Assembly (NCBI GenBank): GCA_021850505.1
Contig: JAJZLW010000137.1
Location: 1-18,241 of the forward strand
Length of the DNA stretch: 18,241 nt
Direction: 5' to 3'
Origin: Thermoplasmata archaeon
Lineage (GTDB): Archaea > Thermoplasmatota > Thermoplasmata > Thermoplasmatales > Thermoplasmataceae
The notes under the pieces are model-generated. The model was not told the origin of the DNA. It made no database searches and saw only the letters and a list, made by a program, of their open reading frames with translations. Within the stretch, counting starts at the first letter, position 1, and each line of letters begins with the position of its first letter. Shown here piece after piece: positions 6,541-13,844 of the stretch. Both the position numbers and the translations under genes were made by a program.

Positions 6541-9500
6541 ATGGAAGAACCACTGCAAAACATCTTCAGAGTAGAGAATGAGCTGCCATTTCTCGATCCA
6601 CTAATATCAGAATGGTTCAACCTGAAGTACAGCGGTCTTTCTGATCCTCAGAAGAAAGCCATCCCTCTGATACATGCAGGGAAGAGCGTTCTTGTTTCGA
6701 GTCCAACTGGAACAGGTAAAACGCTCTCTGCTTTTCTTGCAATCCTTAATGAACTGTTCATACAGGCAAGAAACGGTTTATTAAAAGACTCTGTTTTCTG
6801 TCTCTATATCAGCCCTCTTAAGGCGCTTGCCAATGATATAGACCGGAATTTGAAAGAACCCCTGAACGAGATTTATAAAATAGCAGAAGAGCATGGGCAC
6901 GATTTTCCATCGATCAGGGTTGGCGTAAGATCTGGTGACACACCGCAGAACGAAAGGCAGAAGATGCTTAGAAAACCGCCTCACATATTGATCACGACCC
7001 CGGAATCCTTCTCTTTATCCCTTACTGCGCCAAAATTCAGAGAACACCTTAAAAGCATAAAATACGTTATAATAGATGAGATCCACGAGATCTCGTCAAA
7101 CAAGAGGGGTACCCTTCTTTCCGCAAACCTGGAGAGGCTTGAAGCTATCACAGGCAACGTTGTGAGGATAGGGTTGTCAGCCACGCAGGCCCCGCTCGAT
7201 CTCATTGCAACGTATCTCTGCGGCTATAACAACGGCGAAAGAAGACCTTTCGAAATAATTGAATCAGATATCAAGAAGTCGTTAGATCTTAAAGTCCTGA
7301 CACCAGTTTCTGATCTGACAAAAGTCAGTTATGAGGTAGCCAATGAAAAGATGTATGATATCCTCACAGACCTGATCAGGAAGCACAGAACAACCTTGAT
7401 TTTCACCAATACCAGGAGCGGGACGGAACATGTCGCGATCAGGTTGAAGGCGAGGGGAATTGAAAGCATAGAAGCACACCATTCTTCCCTTGGAAAGGAA
7501 ACAAGGTTTGATGTCGAGAACAGGCTTAAGAACGGTGAACTTCAGTGCGTGATAACATCGACTTCCCTGGAATTGGGGATTGACATAGGATTCATTGATC
7601 TTGTCATACAGATTGGAAGCCCCAAGTCTGTCTCCAAGGGGCTGCAGAGAATAGGAAGATCCGGGCATGGCCTTGATGTTTTATCGAAAGGGAGATTTGT
7701 TGTTTTTGAACTGGATGATCTGGTGGAATGCGCCGTACTTACGAAGGCCGCTTACGACAGGGAAATAGATAGGGTGACTGTGCCTGAAAATTCTCTTGAC
7801 GTCCTCTCACAGGTCCTTGTGGGCATGTCACTTGAAAAGGCATGGGGCATCGAGGAGGCTTATGATCTTCTGAAAGGTTCCTTTGCATATCATAACCTTG
7901 ATCATGCTGATTACATGAACACGTTAAGGTATCTGGCCGGTCAGGTCGAGGACCAGACAATTTATTCCAAGATATGGCTGGATGAAACCGATCAAAAATT
8001 CGGCAAGAAGAAGAGCTCAAGAATGATCTTCTTCATGAATGTCGGCACAATACCGGAAGAGGCGGACTACCAGGTAATGAATGAGGCTGGAAAGCATCTT
8101 GGTCAGCTGAGCGACAAGTTTGTTGAACGCTTGAAACCTGGGGATGTCTTTGTACTTGGTGCCAAGATCCACATGTTTCTGAGCACAAGAAGAAACAGGG
8201 TAATAGTCAAGGATGCAACTGGTATGCGTCCGACAGTTCCATCGTGGACAGGAGAGATGCTCCCGAGAAGTTACGATCTCGGCGTGCTTGTCGGAAAGTT
8301 CCGGGAGGAAGTAGCAAGGAGAATAGACAGAGGAGAGGAAGTCGAGGATTGGCTTGAAAGGGAATACCGGCTTGACCGGTCAGGCGCAATTAGTATAGCA
8401 TCCTATATCCGGTCACAGAAAAACTTTGGGATCCCGACTGACAGACACCTTCTCGTAGAAGGATACATAGACGATTCAAATCTTTTCAACACAATCTATC
8501 ATGTGCCTCTGGGAAGAAGGGTAAACGATGCACTTTCGCGGAGCTTTGCACTTGCGATTACTAATGAATTTTCCATTAATGTTAGAATCAGTGTTACAGA
8601 TGATGGTTTTATGCTCACATTTCCACAGAAGGTGCCGATAAAGGATCAGATAAACCTTGTCAAGAAGGCAGATTTCAATGATATTGTAAAGAGGTCAATA
8701 ATCAATACAGAGGTCTTCAAGCAGAGGTTCAGGCACTGCGCGACAAGGTCGCTGATGGTCCTCAGGAAATACAAGGGCTTTGATATATCTGTGGTAAGGC
8801 AGCAGCTGAGAAGCGATAAGGTCCTGCGTACCCTCGGTTCGATGGAGAATTTCCCGGTTATCAAGGAGACTTATCATGAGATAATGAATGATATGATGGA
8901 CGTCCCCAGGGCTCAAAGGTATGTAGATACTGTGATAAAGGGCGGGCAGTATTCGATAAATGATTATGCACATGAGGGTAGCCCGTTCTCGTATGGCCTC
9001 ATACTTGCAGGTATCTCAGATATAGTTCTGATGGAGGACCGATCAAAGATATTGAAGGATCTTCAGGGGAAGATACTTGACAGGATTTATTCAGGAAACA
9101 CAATTTCCTTTATGTTCAGGGAGGCAAAGGTTGTCGAGAACTATTTCCTGTCGAAGGTGCCAAAAATAGCCAGCAAGGAGGATCTTGTGAGGAATATTGA
9201 CCATTTCCTCTTTGTCGATCCACTCAGGAACAGGTTTAATTCTCCATTTCCATATGCATCGTATGACATCAAGAAAGATATTGAGGAAATAATTCACGAA
9301 AGGAAACTCGTATCGGTATTTGCGAAGGCTCCCCAGTGGACATCGATCAATTATTACGATATCGTAAGAAGTGCATTCATTCCAGCTGATGATTTACCTC
9401 ATGAATCCAGGATTATAGATCTTTGCACTGGAAAAACCTTCAGGGAGATCAGATCCGAGTCAAAGGAAGCAGAGCAGGATCTCAGGAATGAGCTTTCCAG

Positions 9501-11682
9501 TCTGGAGTCTCATTACCTTATCAGAAGAGAGATAGTGGATGGAAACGTGATCTACTTCAGAAATGACCTGCCTTTCAGTAAAAAAGATAAGATAGAGTCT
9601 ATAATGGAAATGATACGGTTGCTTTTAGGGTCGACCGGGCCACTCACTGTTGACGAGATAAGTATCAGGATACCTGTAAAGCAGGAGGATCTTGAGAATG
9701 CCCTAGCACGGATGCTCGATGAGAGATCTGTCAATTTCGATTTCATCACTCCGGTATTTTCAAAGCAGTATATTCTGCAGGAGGATCTTAATGCCCTGAA
9801 GAGTGGGGATACTAAAGATATTCAGCAGCTCCGGGTCAACTGGCTTACCAGGTCTGTTCAGGATATAGGGGAGTATTTTACCGAGTACGGATTCTCAATG
9901 GACGAGTGGTCATACACATCAAGGTGTGCCAATTTCAACAGGGATGAACTGGACAGTTTAATAGAAAGCGGATCCGTAAAGACTGGGAGAATCATAAGAC
10001 ATAAAGAGACGGTTGCTGCAGGATGGCTGATTGATGCCCTTCATTCCTTGAGGTATGAGAAACCGGACAGGAATATAGCCTCCCTGGTTGAGGCGGTTGC
10101 TTCTGGCGTCCGGACGGAGCAGGATCTTGCCAGCACACTGAATTTCGATCGCCAGGTGATAAAACAACTTGTTAGAAGTGCCGAGTTCGGCTGCCTGATT
10201 GGACATGGCCGTGATAATTCACTCTTTGTGATCAAGGGTCTCTCGGATCCGATAAACAAGAAGGATGCTATTAAAATGATGATCGAAAAATATGGCCCGG
10301 TATCCCTTAATGAGCTCTCCTCCTTCTTCTGGTTCTATACAAACGATCTTGAGGGCATGATAGATGCTGAAAGAAATTATGTTGACGGAGATGTAAAATT
10401 TGGAAGCATTCATGACTTGAAAGAGAAAAATGCTGCAGTCATTTCTGATCTTGATCCGGTTTCCGTCTATCTAAGAAAGGAGTTCAAGAATACAGACACG
10501 GATCATCACTTCTTTTACAACGGGAGATCCGTTTTATCATTCAACATGGAAATCAGGGAGGATACCATGATGCTCTCAGACGGTTTTGTTTCTGATATCG
10601 ATGGTGCAGCGTCTTTTGTTCCATACCTGAAAGATCTGGTAGACAGAAACATTTTCACCACTGTTGTATATGAAAACGCACCGAAGCAGGTAATCGAACT
10701 CGCAAGTTCATACGGTATCCCTGTCACTGAAAAATCCTTCTCGATTGGTGAGATCACACTTCTTGATATTTCACCTGAAACCCTGCTTTATTATGCTGCC
10801 TACAGGGAGGAAAAGTCGCACTCATCACCGGATTCTGTCTACGATAACATAAAGAACTCGCCATTCGGTTTTTTCAATGAAGTTGAGGCATCGTATTCCG
10901 GGATATCTCCAGTTCAGCTTAATAGTTACATCAGATCCAGAATCCTATATACAATAAGGGGGGCCTATGGGCAGTCCGTGTACGGTACTATCGAAACGGC
11001 ATCACTTTTCAGGAGTCTGCGGGACCGGAAACTGACGGAAAACGAGACCCGTGTTCTCCGTCTCGTAATGGAGGCAAACGGTGTATCCGAAAGAGAAGTT
11101 ATAATGGGCCTCAGGACAAACATATTTGGAATCGGAAGCACGCTGAAGACATTATTCCTCAGGTCAATCATTGCAAAGGATGCTAACAGGAAATATATCT
11201 TCGTCCCTGAGAAATTTGATAAAAGAGAAGCTTTCACTTTATCCATACGCAAATTGATTGAAAGGTTCGGGTTCATAGACTGGGAAAGGTTTTCACGTTT
11301 TGCTGTTTCTGACAGCGACCAGGAAATTTTTGAAGACATCTGCCGTGACATGATGAAAGCAGGAAAAATCTTCAAGGCAAAGATACATGGAGGATCCAAG
11401 ATAGTTTACGCAACCAGGGATCTGATGAATTTCAGGAAGAAACCGCAGGGAATTCGAATAATAACGCAGAAGGAACTCATTTCCTTATACCTGCAGGACC
11501 TTATAAAATCTGCATATGGATCAGGTATGATCCTGTTGACATTGACGAAGAATGAAATATACACATTTAAGGAGAAACAGAAATCTGGATGGATGAGAAA
11601 AATATCCCAGCTGTCAGGCGGCAAGATCCCGTCCGATGTCAGACGGGAATTAATGAGGCATGGTTTCATGCTCAATGAATGA
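6541..11682 (+). CDS. Lhr-type superfamily 2 DNA/RNA helicase with a very long C-terminal extension
   Basis: This is an ATP-dependent SF2 helicase of the Lhr family, which in archaea and bacteria is linked to DNA repair and RNA-DNA remodelling. The RecA-like domains show SPTGTGKT (Walker A, residues 54-61), DEIH (179-182), SAT (213-215), TSLELGIDIG (341-350) and QRIGRSGH (369-376). The Lhr-specific winged-helix and domain-4 region follows, with LGRRVNDALSR near 656-666 and CATRSLMVLRKYKG and VVRQQLRSDKVLR further on. It closes with DLQGKILDRIY near 840-850, where compact archaeal Lhr proteins of about 900 residues usually end. About 860 more residues follow. They contain several winged-helix-like stretches (about 1020-1070, 1180-1235, 1240-1290, 1500-1550, 1561-1620) and no cysteine cluster or second ATPase motif that I can see. 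Bacterial Lhr (E. coli, about 1540 residues) also has a winged-helix-rich C-terminal domain, so this resembles that layout but is longer. The frame is uninterrupted and has its own promoter. Confidence 0.93.
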   Translation: MEEPLQNIFRVENELPFLDPLISEWFNLKYSGLSDPQKKAIPLIHAGKSVLVSSPTGTGKTLSAFLAILNELFIQARNGLLKDSVFCLYISPLKALANDIDRNLKEPLNEIYKIAEEHGHDFPSIRVGVRSGDTPQNERQKMLRKPPHILITTPESFSLSLTAPKFREHLKSIKYVIIDEIHEISSNKRGTLLSANLERLEAITGNVVRIGLSATQAPLDLIATYLCGYNNGERRPFEIIESDIKKSLDLKVLTPVSDLTKVSYEVANEKMYDILTDLIRKHRTTLIFTNTRSGTEHVAIRLKARGIESIEAHHSSLGKETRFDVENRLKNGELQCVITSTSLELGIDIGFIDLVIQIGSPKSVSKGLQRIGRSGHGLDVLSKGRFVVFELDDLVECAVLTKAAYDREIDRVTVPENSLDVLSQVLVGMSLEKAWGIEEAYDLLKGSFAYHNLDHADYMNTLRYLAGQVEDQTIYSKIWLDETDQKFGKKKSSRMIFFMNVGTIPEEADYQVMNEAGKHLGQLSDKFVERLKPGDVFVLGAKIHMFLSTRRNRVIVKDATGMRPTVPSWTGEMLPRSYDLGVLVGKFREEVARRIDRGEEVEDWLEREYRLDRSGAISIASYIRSQKNFGIPTDRHLLVEGYIDDSNLFNTIYHVPLGRRVNDALSRSFALAITNEFSINVRISVTDDGFMLTFPQKVPIKDQINLVKKADFNDIVKRSIINTEVFKQRFRHCATRSLMVLRKYKGFDISVVRQQLRSDKVLRTLGSMENFPVIKETYHEIMNDMMDVPRAQRYVDTVIKGGQYSINDYAHEGSPFSYGLILAGISDIVLMEDRSKILKDLQGKILDRIYSGNTISFMFREAKVVENYFLSKVPKIASKEDLVRNIDHFLFVDPLRNRFNSPFPYASYDIKKDIEEIIHERKLVSVFAKAPQWTSINYYDIVRSAFIPADDLPHESRIIDLCTGKTFREIRSESKEAEQDLRNELSSLESHYLIRREIVDGNVIYFRNDLPFSKKDKIESIMEMIRLLLGSTGPLTVDEISIRIPVKQEDLENALARMLDERSVNFDFITPVFSKQYILQEDLNALKSGDTKDIQQLRVNWLTRSVQDIGEYFTEYGFSMDEWSYTSRCANFNRDELDSLIESGSVKTGRIIRHKETVAAGWLIDALHSLRYEKPDRNIASLVEAVASGVRTEQDLASTLNFDRQVIKQLVRSAEFGCLIGHGRDNSLFVIKGLSDPINKKDAIKMMIEKYGPVSLNELSSFFWFYTNDLEGMIDAERNYVDGDVKFGSIHDLKEKNAAVISDLDPVSVYLRKEFKNTDTDHHFFYNGRSVLSFNMEIREDTMMLSDGFVSDIDGAASFVPYLKDLVDRNIFTTVVYENAPKQVIELASSYGIPVTEKSFSIGEITLLDISPETLLYYAAYREEKSHSSPDSVYDNIKNSPFGFFNEVEASYSGISPVQLNSYIRSRILYTIRGAYGQSVYGTIETASLFRSLRDRKLTENETRVLRLVMEANGVSEREVIMGLRTNIFGIGSTLKTLFLRSIIAKDANRKYIFVPEKFDKREAFTLSIRKLIERFGFIDWERFSRFAVSDSDQEIFEDICRDMMKAGKIFKAKIHGGSKIVYATRDLMNFRKKPQGIRIITQKELISLYLQDLIKSAYGSGMILLTLTKNEIYTFKEKQKSGWMRKISQLSGGKIPSDVRRELMRHGFMLNE

Positions 11683-11739
11683 AGTTTTTGAACCTTGCAA
11701 TATTTGCTTCTTCTGGGTCATAACAGTTTATGGGTAATA

Positions 11740-11747
11740 TTTTATAA
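11740..11747 (+). promoter_or_regulatory. Probable TATA box of the membrane-protein / winged-helix unit
   Basis: TTTTATAA ends about 32 bp before the ATG at 11779, in the 96-bp gap after the helicase. No good Shine-Dalgarno motif lies before that ATG, which fits a near-leaderless transcript covering both following genes. A nearby GTATAAG at about 11764 is too close to the start to be the main element. Confidence 0.45.
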
Positions 11748-11778
11748 GGTCATTATCATTTTTGTATAAGAAACAAGC

Positions 11779-12048
11779 ATGGTGGATTTTCTAATCTTTC
11801 TGACCGGAATATCGATGATACTTTCAATTTTCATGATCGTCGTGGTCGCAAAGGCAATCAGGGTGGGAGGTATGAGGATCTTCCGTTACCTGCTTGCATC
11901 TTTCGCCCTCATACTTATCTCAGATTTTATTCTTATTCTGACAGCATTCAGTGTTTTTGGCACAATATACTTAGACCTTTTCATTTTTTCCCTGACGGAT
12001 CTTTTTATTTTGCTGATTTTTTATTCGGGGGTAGTTAGGGGAAGCTGA
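11779..12048 (+). CDS. Small membrane protein with three predicted helices
   Basis: I do not recognise a named family. The 89 residues are almost entirely hydrophobic, with three predicted membrane helices at about residues 4-24, 34-58 and 63-84. The first two are separated by a short basic loop (KAIRVGGMRIFRY) and the second and third by a very short polar turn. The C-terminus is YSGVVRGS, so the chain stops right after the last helix. The basic loop suggests that it faces the cytoplasm, with the C-terminus outside by the positive-inside rule, although the evidence is thin. The stop is only 2 bp before the TTG start of a tandem winged-helix regulator, in another frame. The pair is therefore one transcription unit and may act together, the membrane part sensing or tethering. 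A broken gene for a membrane-anchored regulator is the main alternative. Confidence 0.75.
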   Translation: MVDFLIFLTGISMILSIFMIVVVAKAIRVGGMRIFRYLLASFALILISDFILILTAFSVFGTIYLDLFIFSLTDLFILLIFYSGVVRGS

Positions 12049-12050
12049 TC

Positions 12051-12545
12051 TTGATAGCAAAAGGCGATACCAGGTCGATTATTCTAGATACAATTAGCCA
12101 GAACCCTGGTCTCCACTTCAGGGAACTCCAGAGGAAATCAGGAATGGCGACTGGTCAGCTTGAGTATCACCTGTATCAGCTCGAAAAGGAGAATATCATA
12201 GTCAAGAAAAAAGACGGAAAAATGCTCAGGTATTTTTCCAATGTTTCCGGTACTTCCATGGAACGAAGCATTGTCTTCTATTTGAGGAATAGAATTACGC
12301 GGGAAATCATACTGACATGCCTGGCCGGTAAGGGAAATGCGCCGGCGAAGTATGTGGAAAAGTGGTTACGGAATGCTTCTTTCCGTGAGGAATTAGACGG
12401 ATTAATCGATGATGGCATAATTGTGAAGTCTAAGAATGGTGTTTCACTTACTGACAGGCAGGGCATCCTTGATGTTCTGGCAAAATATAGGGTAAGTTTC
12501 CTGGACAGCATGGCTTCAGCCCTAATATCGCTTCTTGGCCCCTAG
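12051..12545 (+). CDS. Tandem winged helix-turn-helix transcriptional regulator
   Basis: This is a predicted DNA-binding regulator of the archaeal ArsR/MarR-like type. Residues 1-66 form a classic winged helix: RSIILDTISQNPGLHFREL, then the recognition helix GMATGQLEYHLYQLEKENII, then the wing VKKKDGKMLRYFSN. Residues 75-140 repeat the pattern more loosely (RNRITREIILTCLAGKG, then LIDDGIIVKSKNGVSLTD), giving a second winged helix. The C-terminal 24 residues form a hydrophobic helix that may mediate dimerisation. No metal-binding cysteines are evident. The start is a TTG with AGGGG about ten bases upstream. The frame is closed by TAG at 12036, so only a few upstream codons are possible. It lies 2 bp after the membrane gene. 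Its TAG stop is superimposed on the stop of the convergent surface-protein gene in one CTAG. A membrane-tethered or autoregulated role is inference. Confidence 0.82.
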   Translation: MIAKGDTRSIILDTISQNPGLHFRELQRKSGMATGQLEYHLYQLEKENIIVKKKDGKMLRYFSNVSGTSMERSIVFYLRNRITREIILTCLAGKGNAPAKYVEKWLRNASFREELDGLIDDGIIVKSKNGVSLTDRQGILDVLAKYRVSFLDSMASALISLLGP

Positions 12546-13555
12546 AATTTTTTTCTTCTGTATGAAACATAGGCTGCGCCAATAAGCAGGAGACCTGCTA
12601 CTGATCCAGTTGAAAGGTATTCGATGTTATCAACAAGTGTCTGGTATATCTGATGAAGCTTCTGGTTGACTATCTTTAGGCCGTTTATTGTTTCATTCAG
12701 TATGCTGAAGTAAGGATCCTGGAAGATGACGGAGCTTTTCTGGCTTGCTGAATACTGGAAACCGAGATATACGCCGCTGAATCTTTTCAGCATATATGCC
12801 TTTATTTCCTTTGAAGAATTATTGACAGTGTAGTTTTCAGGCCACCAGAATAAACTCTTTGATTTTTTTATTGTGTTTGAATGGGTAAAAGCAAATCCCA
12901 TGAATGGAGTAAACCCCATTTGCCCCTCAATGCCATCAAGTCTCGGTGTTGTTCCGTTAATGGAACTATTGATCTGCTGAAGCAGTTCAAGTGAGTATGA
13001 AGGCTGCATACTGAAGAGTGAAGGTGTCAGTGATGGTAAATTGACTGTAATATAATTCGAGATATAGAAGGTTGACTGGCTTAAATTCGTGAACTGTACT
13101 GAGTCGGTTGTGTTGTTTGTATTCTGGGCATAAATTGTGTCAACTATATTCTTTGCATAACCCATCTGGACTGACATTGTCACCTGTGGATAGAAGGAGG
13201 TGAGGTTGTCATAACTCCCGGATAGATTGCCAAGTGGTTTCATTAATGTTGGTGAAAGTGAGAATGACGAGTTAAAATATGTCACTGAACCTGCCTGCTT
13301 TATATGCCAGTCGACCTTCTCAAGATTAGCACCGAATATTGATATTGCTCCCGCTGAACCGAAACCCATTCCGTCAAGATGAAGGGTAAGCAGCAGGTAG
13401 GAGTAAGATACAGAGATATCATTTTCCCTGCTGGTATTAACAGAAATTTCCGGGTATGATCCAGTCGTAACCTTGACGGATGTTGCCGGACCGCCAGCAT
13501 ACGCTGCTGGCGCTATTAGAAGAATAAGAACAGCAAGAATTGATAATATTTTCAC
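12542..13555 (-). CDS. Exported, sequon-rich surface protein with C-terminal membrane anchor
   Basis: I do not recognise a family. The 337 residues begin with a clear Sec signal peptide: MK, then a hydrophobic core ILSILAVLILLIAPA, and probable cleavage after AYA near residue 20. They end with a single membrane helix (about 314-331, GSVAGLLLIGAAYVSY) followed by RRKKF inside. The intervening ~290 residues would lie outside the cell. They are rich in Ser, Thr, Asn and Tyr, contain no cysteine, and carry thirteen N-x-S/T sequons, pointing to heavy N-glycosylation. A helical stretch just before the anchor (LNETINGLKIVNQKLHQIYQTLVDNIEYL) may form a short coiled-coil stalk. The start is GTG at 13555. 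It has its own promoter, and its stop overlaps that of the winged-helix gene. A minor cell-surface or S-layer-associated glycoprotein is the most likely role. Confidence 0.82.
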   Translation of the reverse strand: MKILSILAVLILLIAPAAYAGGPATSVKVTTGSYPEISVNTSRENDISVSYSYLLLTLHLDGMGFGSAGAISIFGANLEKVDWHIKQAGSVTYFNSSFSLSPTLMKPLGNLSGSYDNLTSFYPQVTMSVQMGYAKNIVDTIYAQNTNNTTDSVQFTNLSQSTFYISNYITVNLPSLTPSLFSMQPSYSLELLQQINSSINGTTPRLDGIEGQMGFTPFMGFAFTHSNTIKKSKSLFWWPENYTVNNSSKEIKAYMLKRFSGVYLGFQYSASQKSSVIFQDPYFSILNETINGLKIVNQKLHQIYQTLVDNIEYLSTGSVAGLLLIGAAYVSYRRKKF

Positions 13556-13576
13556 TAAACTATTAACTCATTAGGT

Positions 13577-13584
13577 AATTAATG
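13577..13584 (-). promoter_or_regulatory. Probable TATA box of the surface-protein gene
   Basis: Read on the minus strand, CATTAATT lies about 25 bp before the GTG at 13555, preceded by an A-run that could act as the BRE. The spacing fits a leaderless transcript and supports the GTG start. Confidence 0.5.
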
Positions 13585-13611
13585 TTTTTTGGTACAAAAT
13601 CTGAACCGGCT

Positions 13612-13770
13612 TCAGGAGAGCTCTTCCTCGAGTTCCACGATAACCTGGTTGAGTACATCATCAAAGGTGACGCCGGTGAACTCTCTGAGGCCGCCTATTT
13701 CAGTCCTCAGATGAGCATAAAATGTATCCTCGTCCTTCTCGAATTCAATATTGCAAATGAGCTCTTCCAT
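13612..13770 (-). CDS. 52-residue HicB-like small protein
   Basis: This short gene is easy to miss because a longer, implausible frame (13582-13800) covers it on the other strand. The protein starts MEELICNIEFEKDEDTFYAH, continues with EIGGLREFTG (about residues 24-33), and ends in the acidic helix TFDDVLNQVIVELEEELS. The order is two strands with an acidic turn, a G-G loop, a T-F/G turn, then one amphipathic helix. It resembles the N-terminal domain of HicB/UPF0150 antitoxin-like proteins (acidic turn, x-x-G loop, T-x-E/D-E/D-A/V helix). It lacks the C-terminal DNA-binding part of full HicB, and no HicA mRNA-interferase gene lies nearby. A stop codon occurs shortly upstream in frame, so the ATG at 13770 is the only good start. 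An A/T box at 13796-13804 lies about 30 bp upstream. The relation to HicB is a pattern judgement, not proof. Confidence 0.62.
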   Translation of the reverse strand: MEELICNIEFEKDEDTFYAHLRTEIGGLREFTGVTFDDVLNQVIVELEEELS

Positions 13771-13795
13771 GTTATCAGGACGGCAATTTTATCTC

Positions 13796-13804
13796 AATAA
13801 TAAT
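13796..13804 (-). promoter_or_regulatory. Possible TATA box of the small HicB-like gene
   Basis: On the minus strand AAAAGG-ATTATTATT resembles BRE plus TATA, centred about 30 bp before the ATG at 13770. The motif is weak, but the position agrees with other promoters in the window. Confidence 0.35.
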
Positions 13805-13844
13805 CCTTTTGATTTCGATTTACGACAGGCTGTTAAAATATGGA

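Noticed and set aside
7282..7668. Long antisense frames inside the helicase gene (also 10965-11399 and others).
   Set aside because: They are shadows of a strongly coding strand and show low-complexity or cysteine/proline-rich nonsense without starts.
13612..13770. A complete HicAB toxin-antitoxin pair.
   Set aside because: No HicA-like frame with the conserved G-S-H motif lies on either side, and the HicB-like protein lacks a DNA-binding domain.
13582..13800. A 72-codon plus-strand frame between the surface-protein gene and the oxidoreductase.
   Set aside because: Its protein looks unstructured and family-less, and the minus strand over the same bases has a better-formed 52-residue protein with a promoter-like box, so the plus frame is a shadow.
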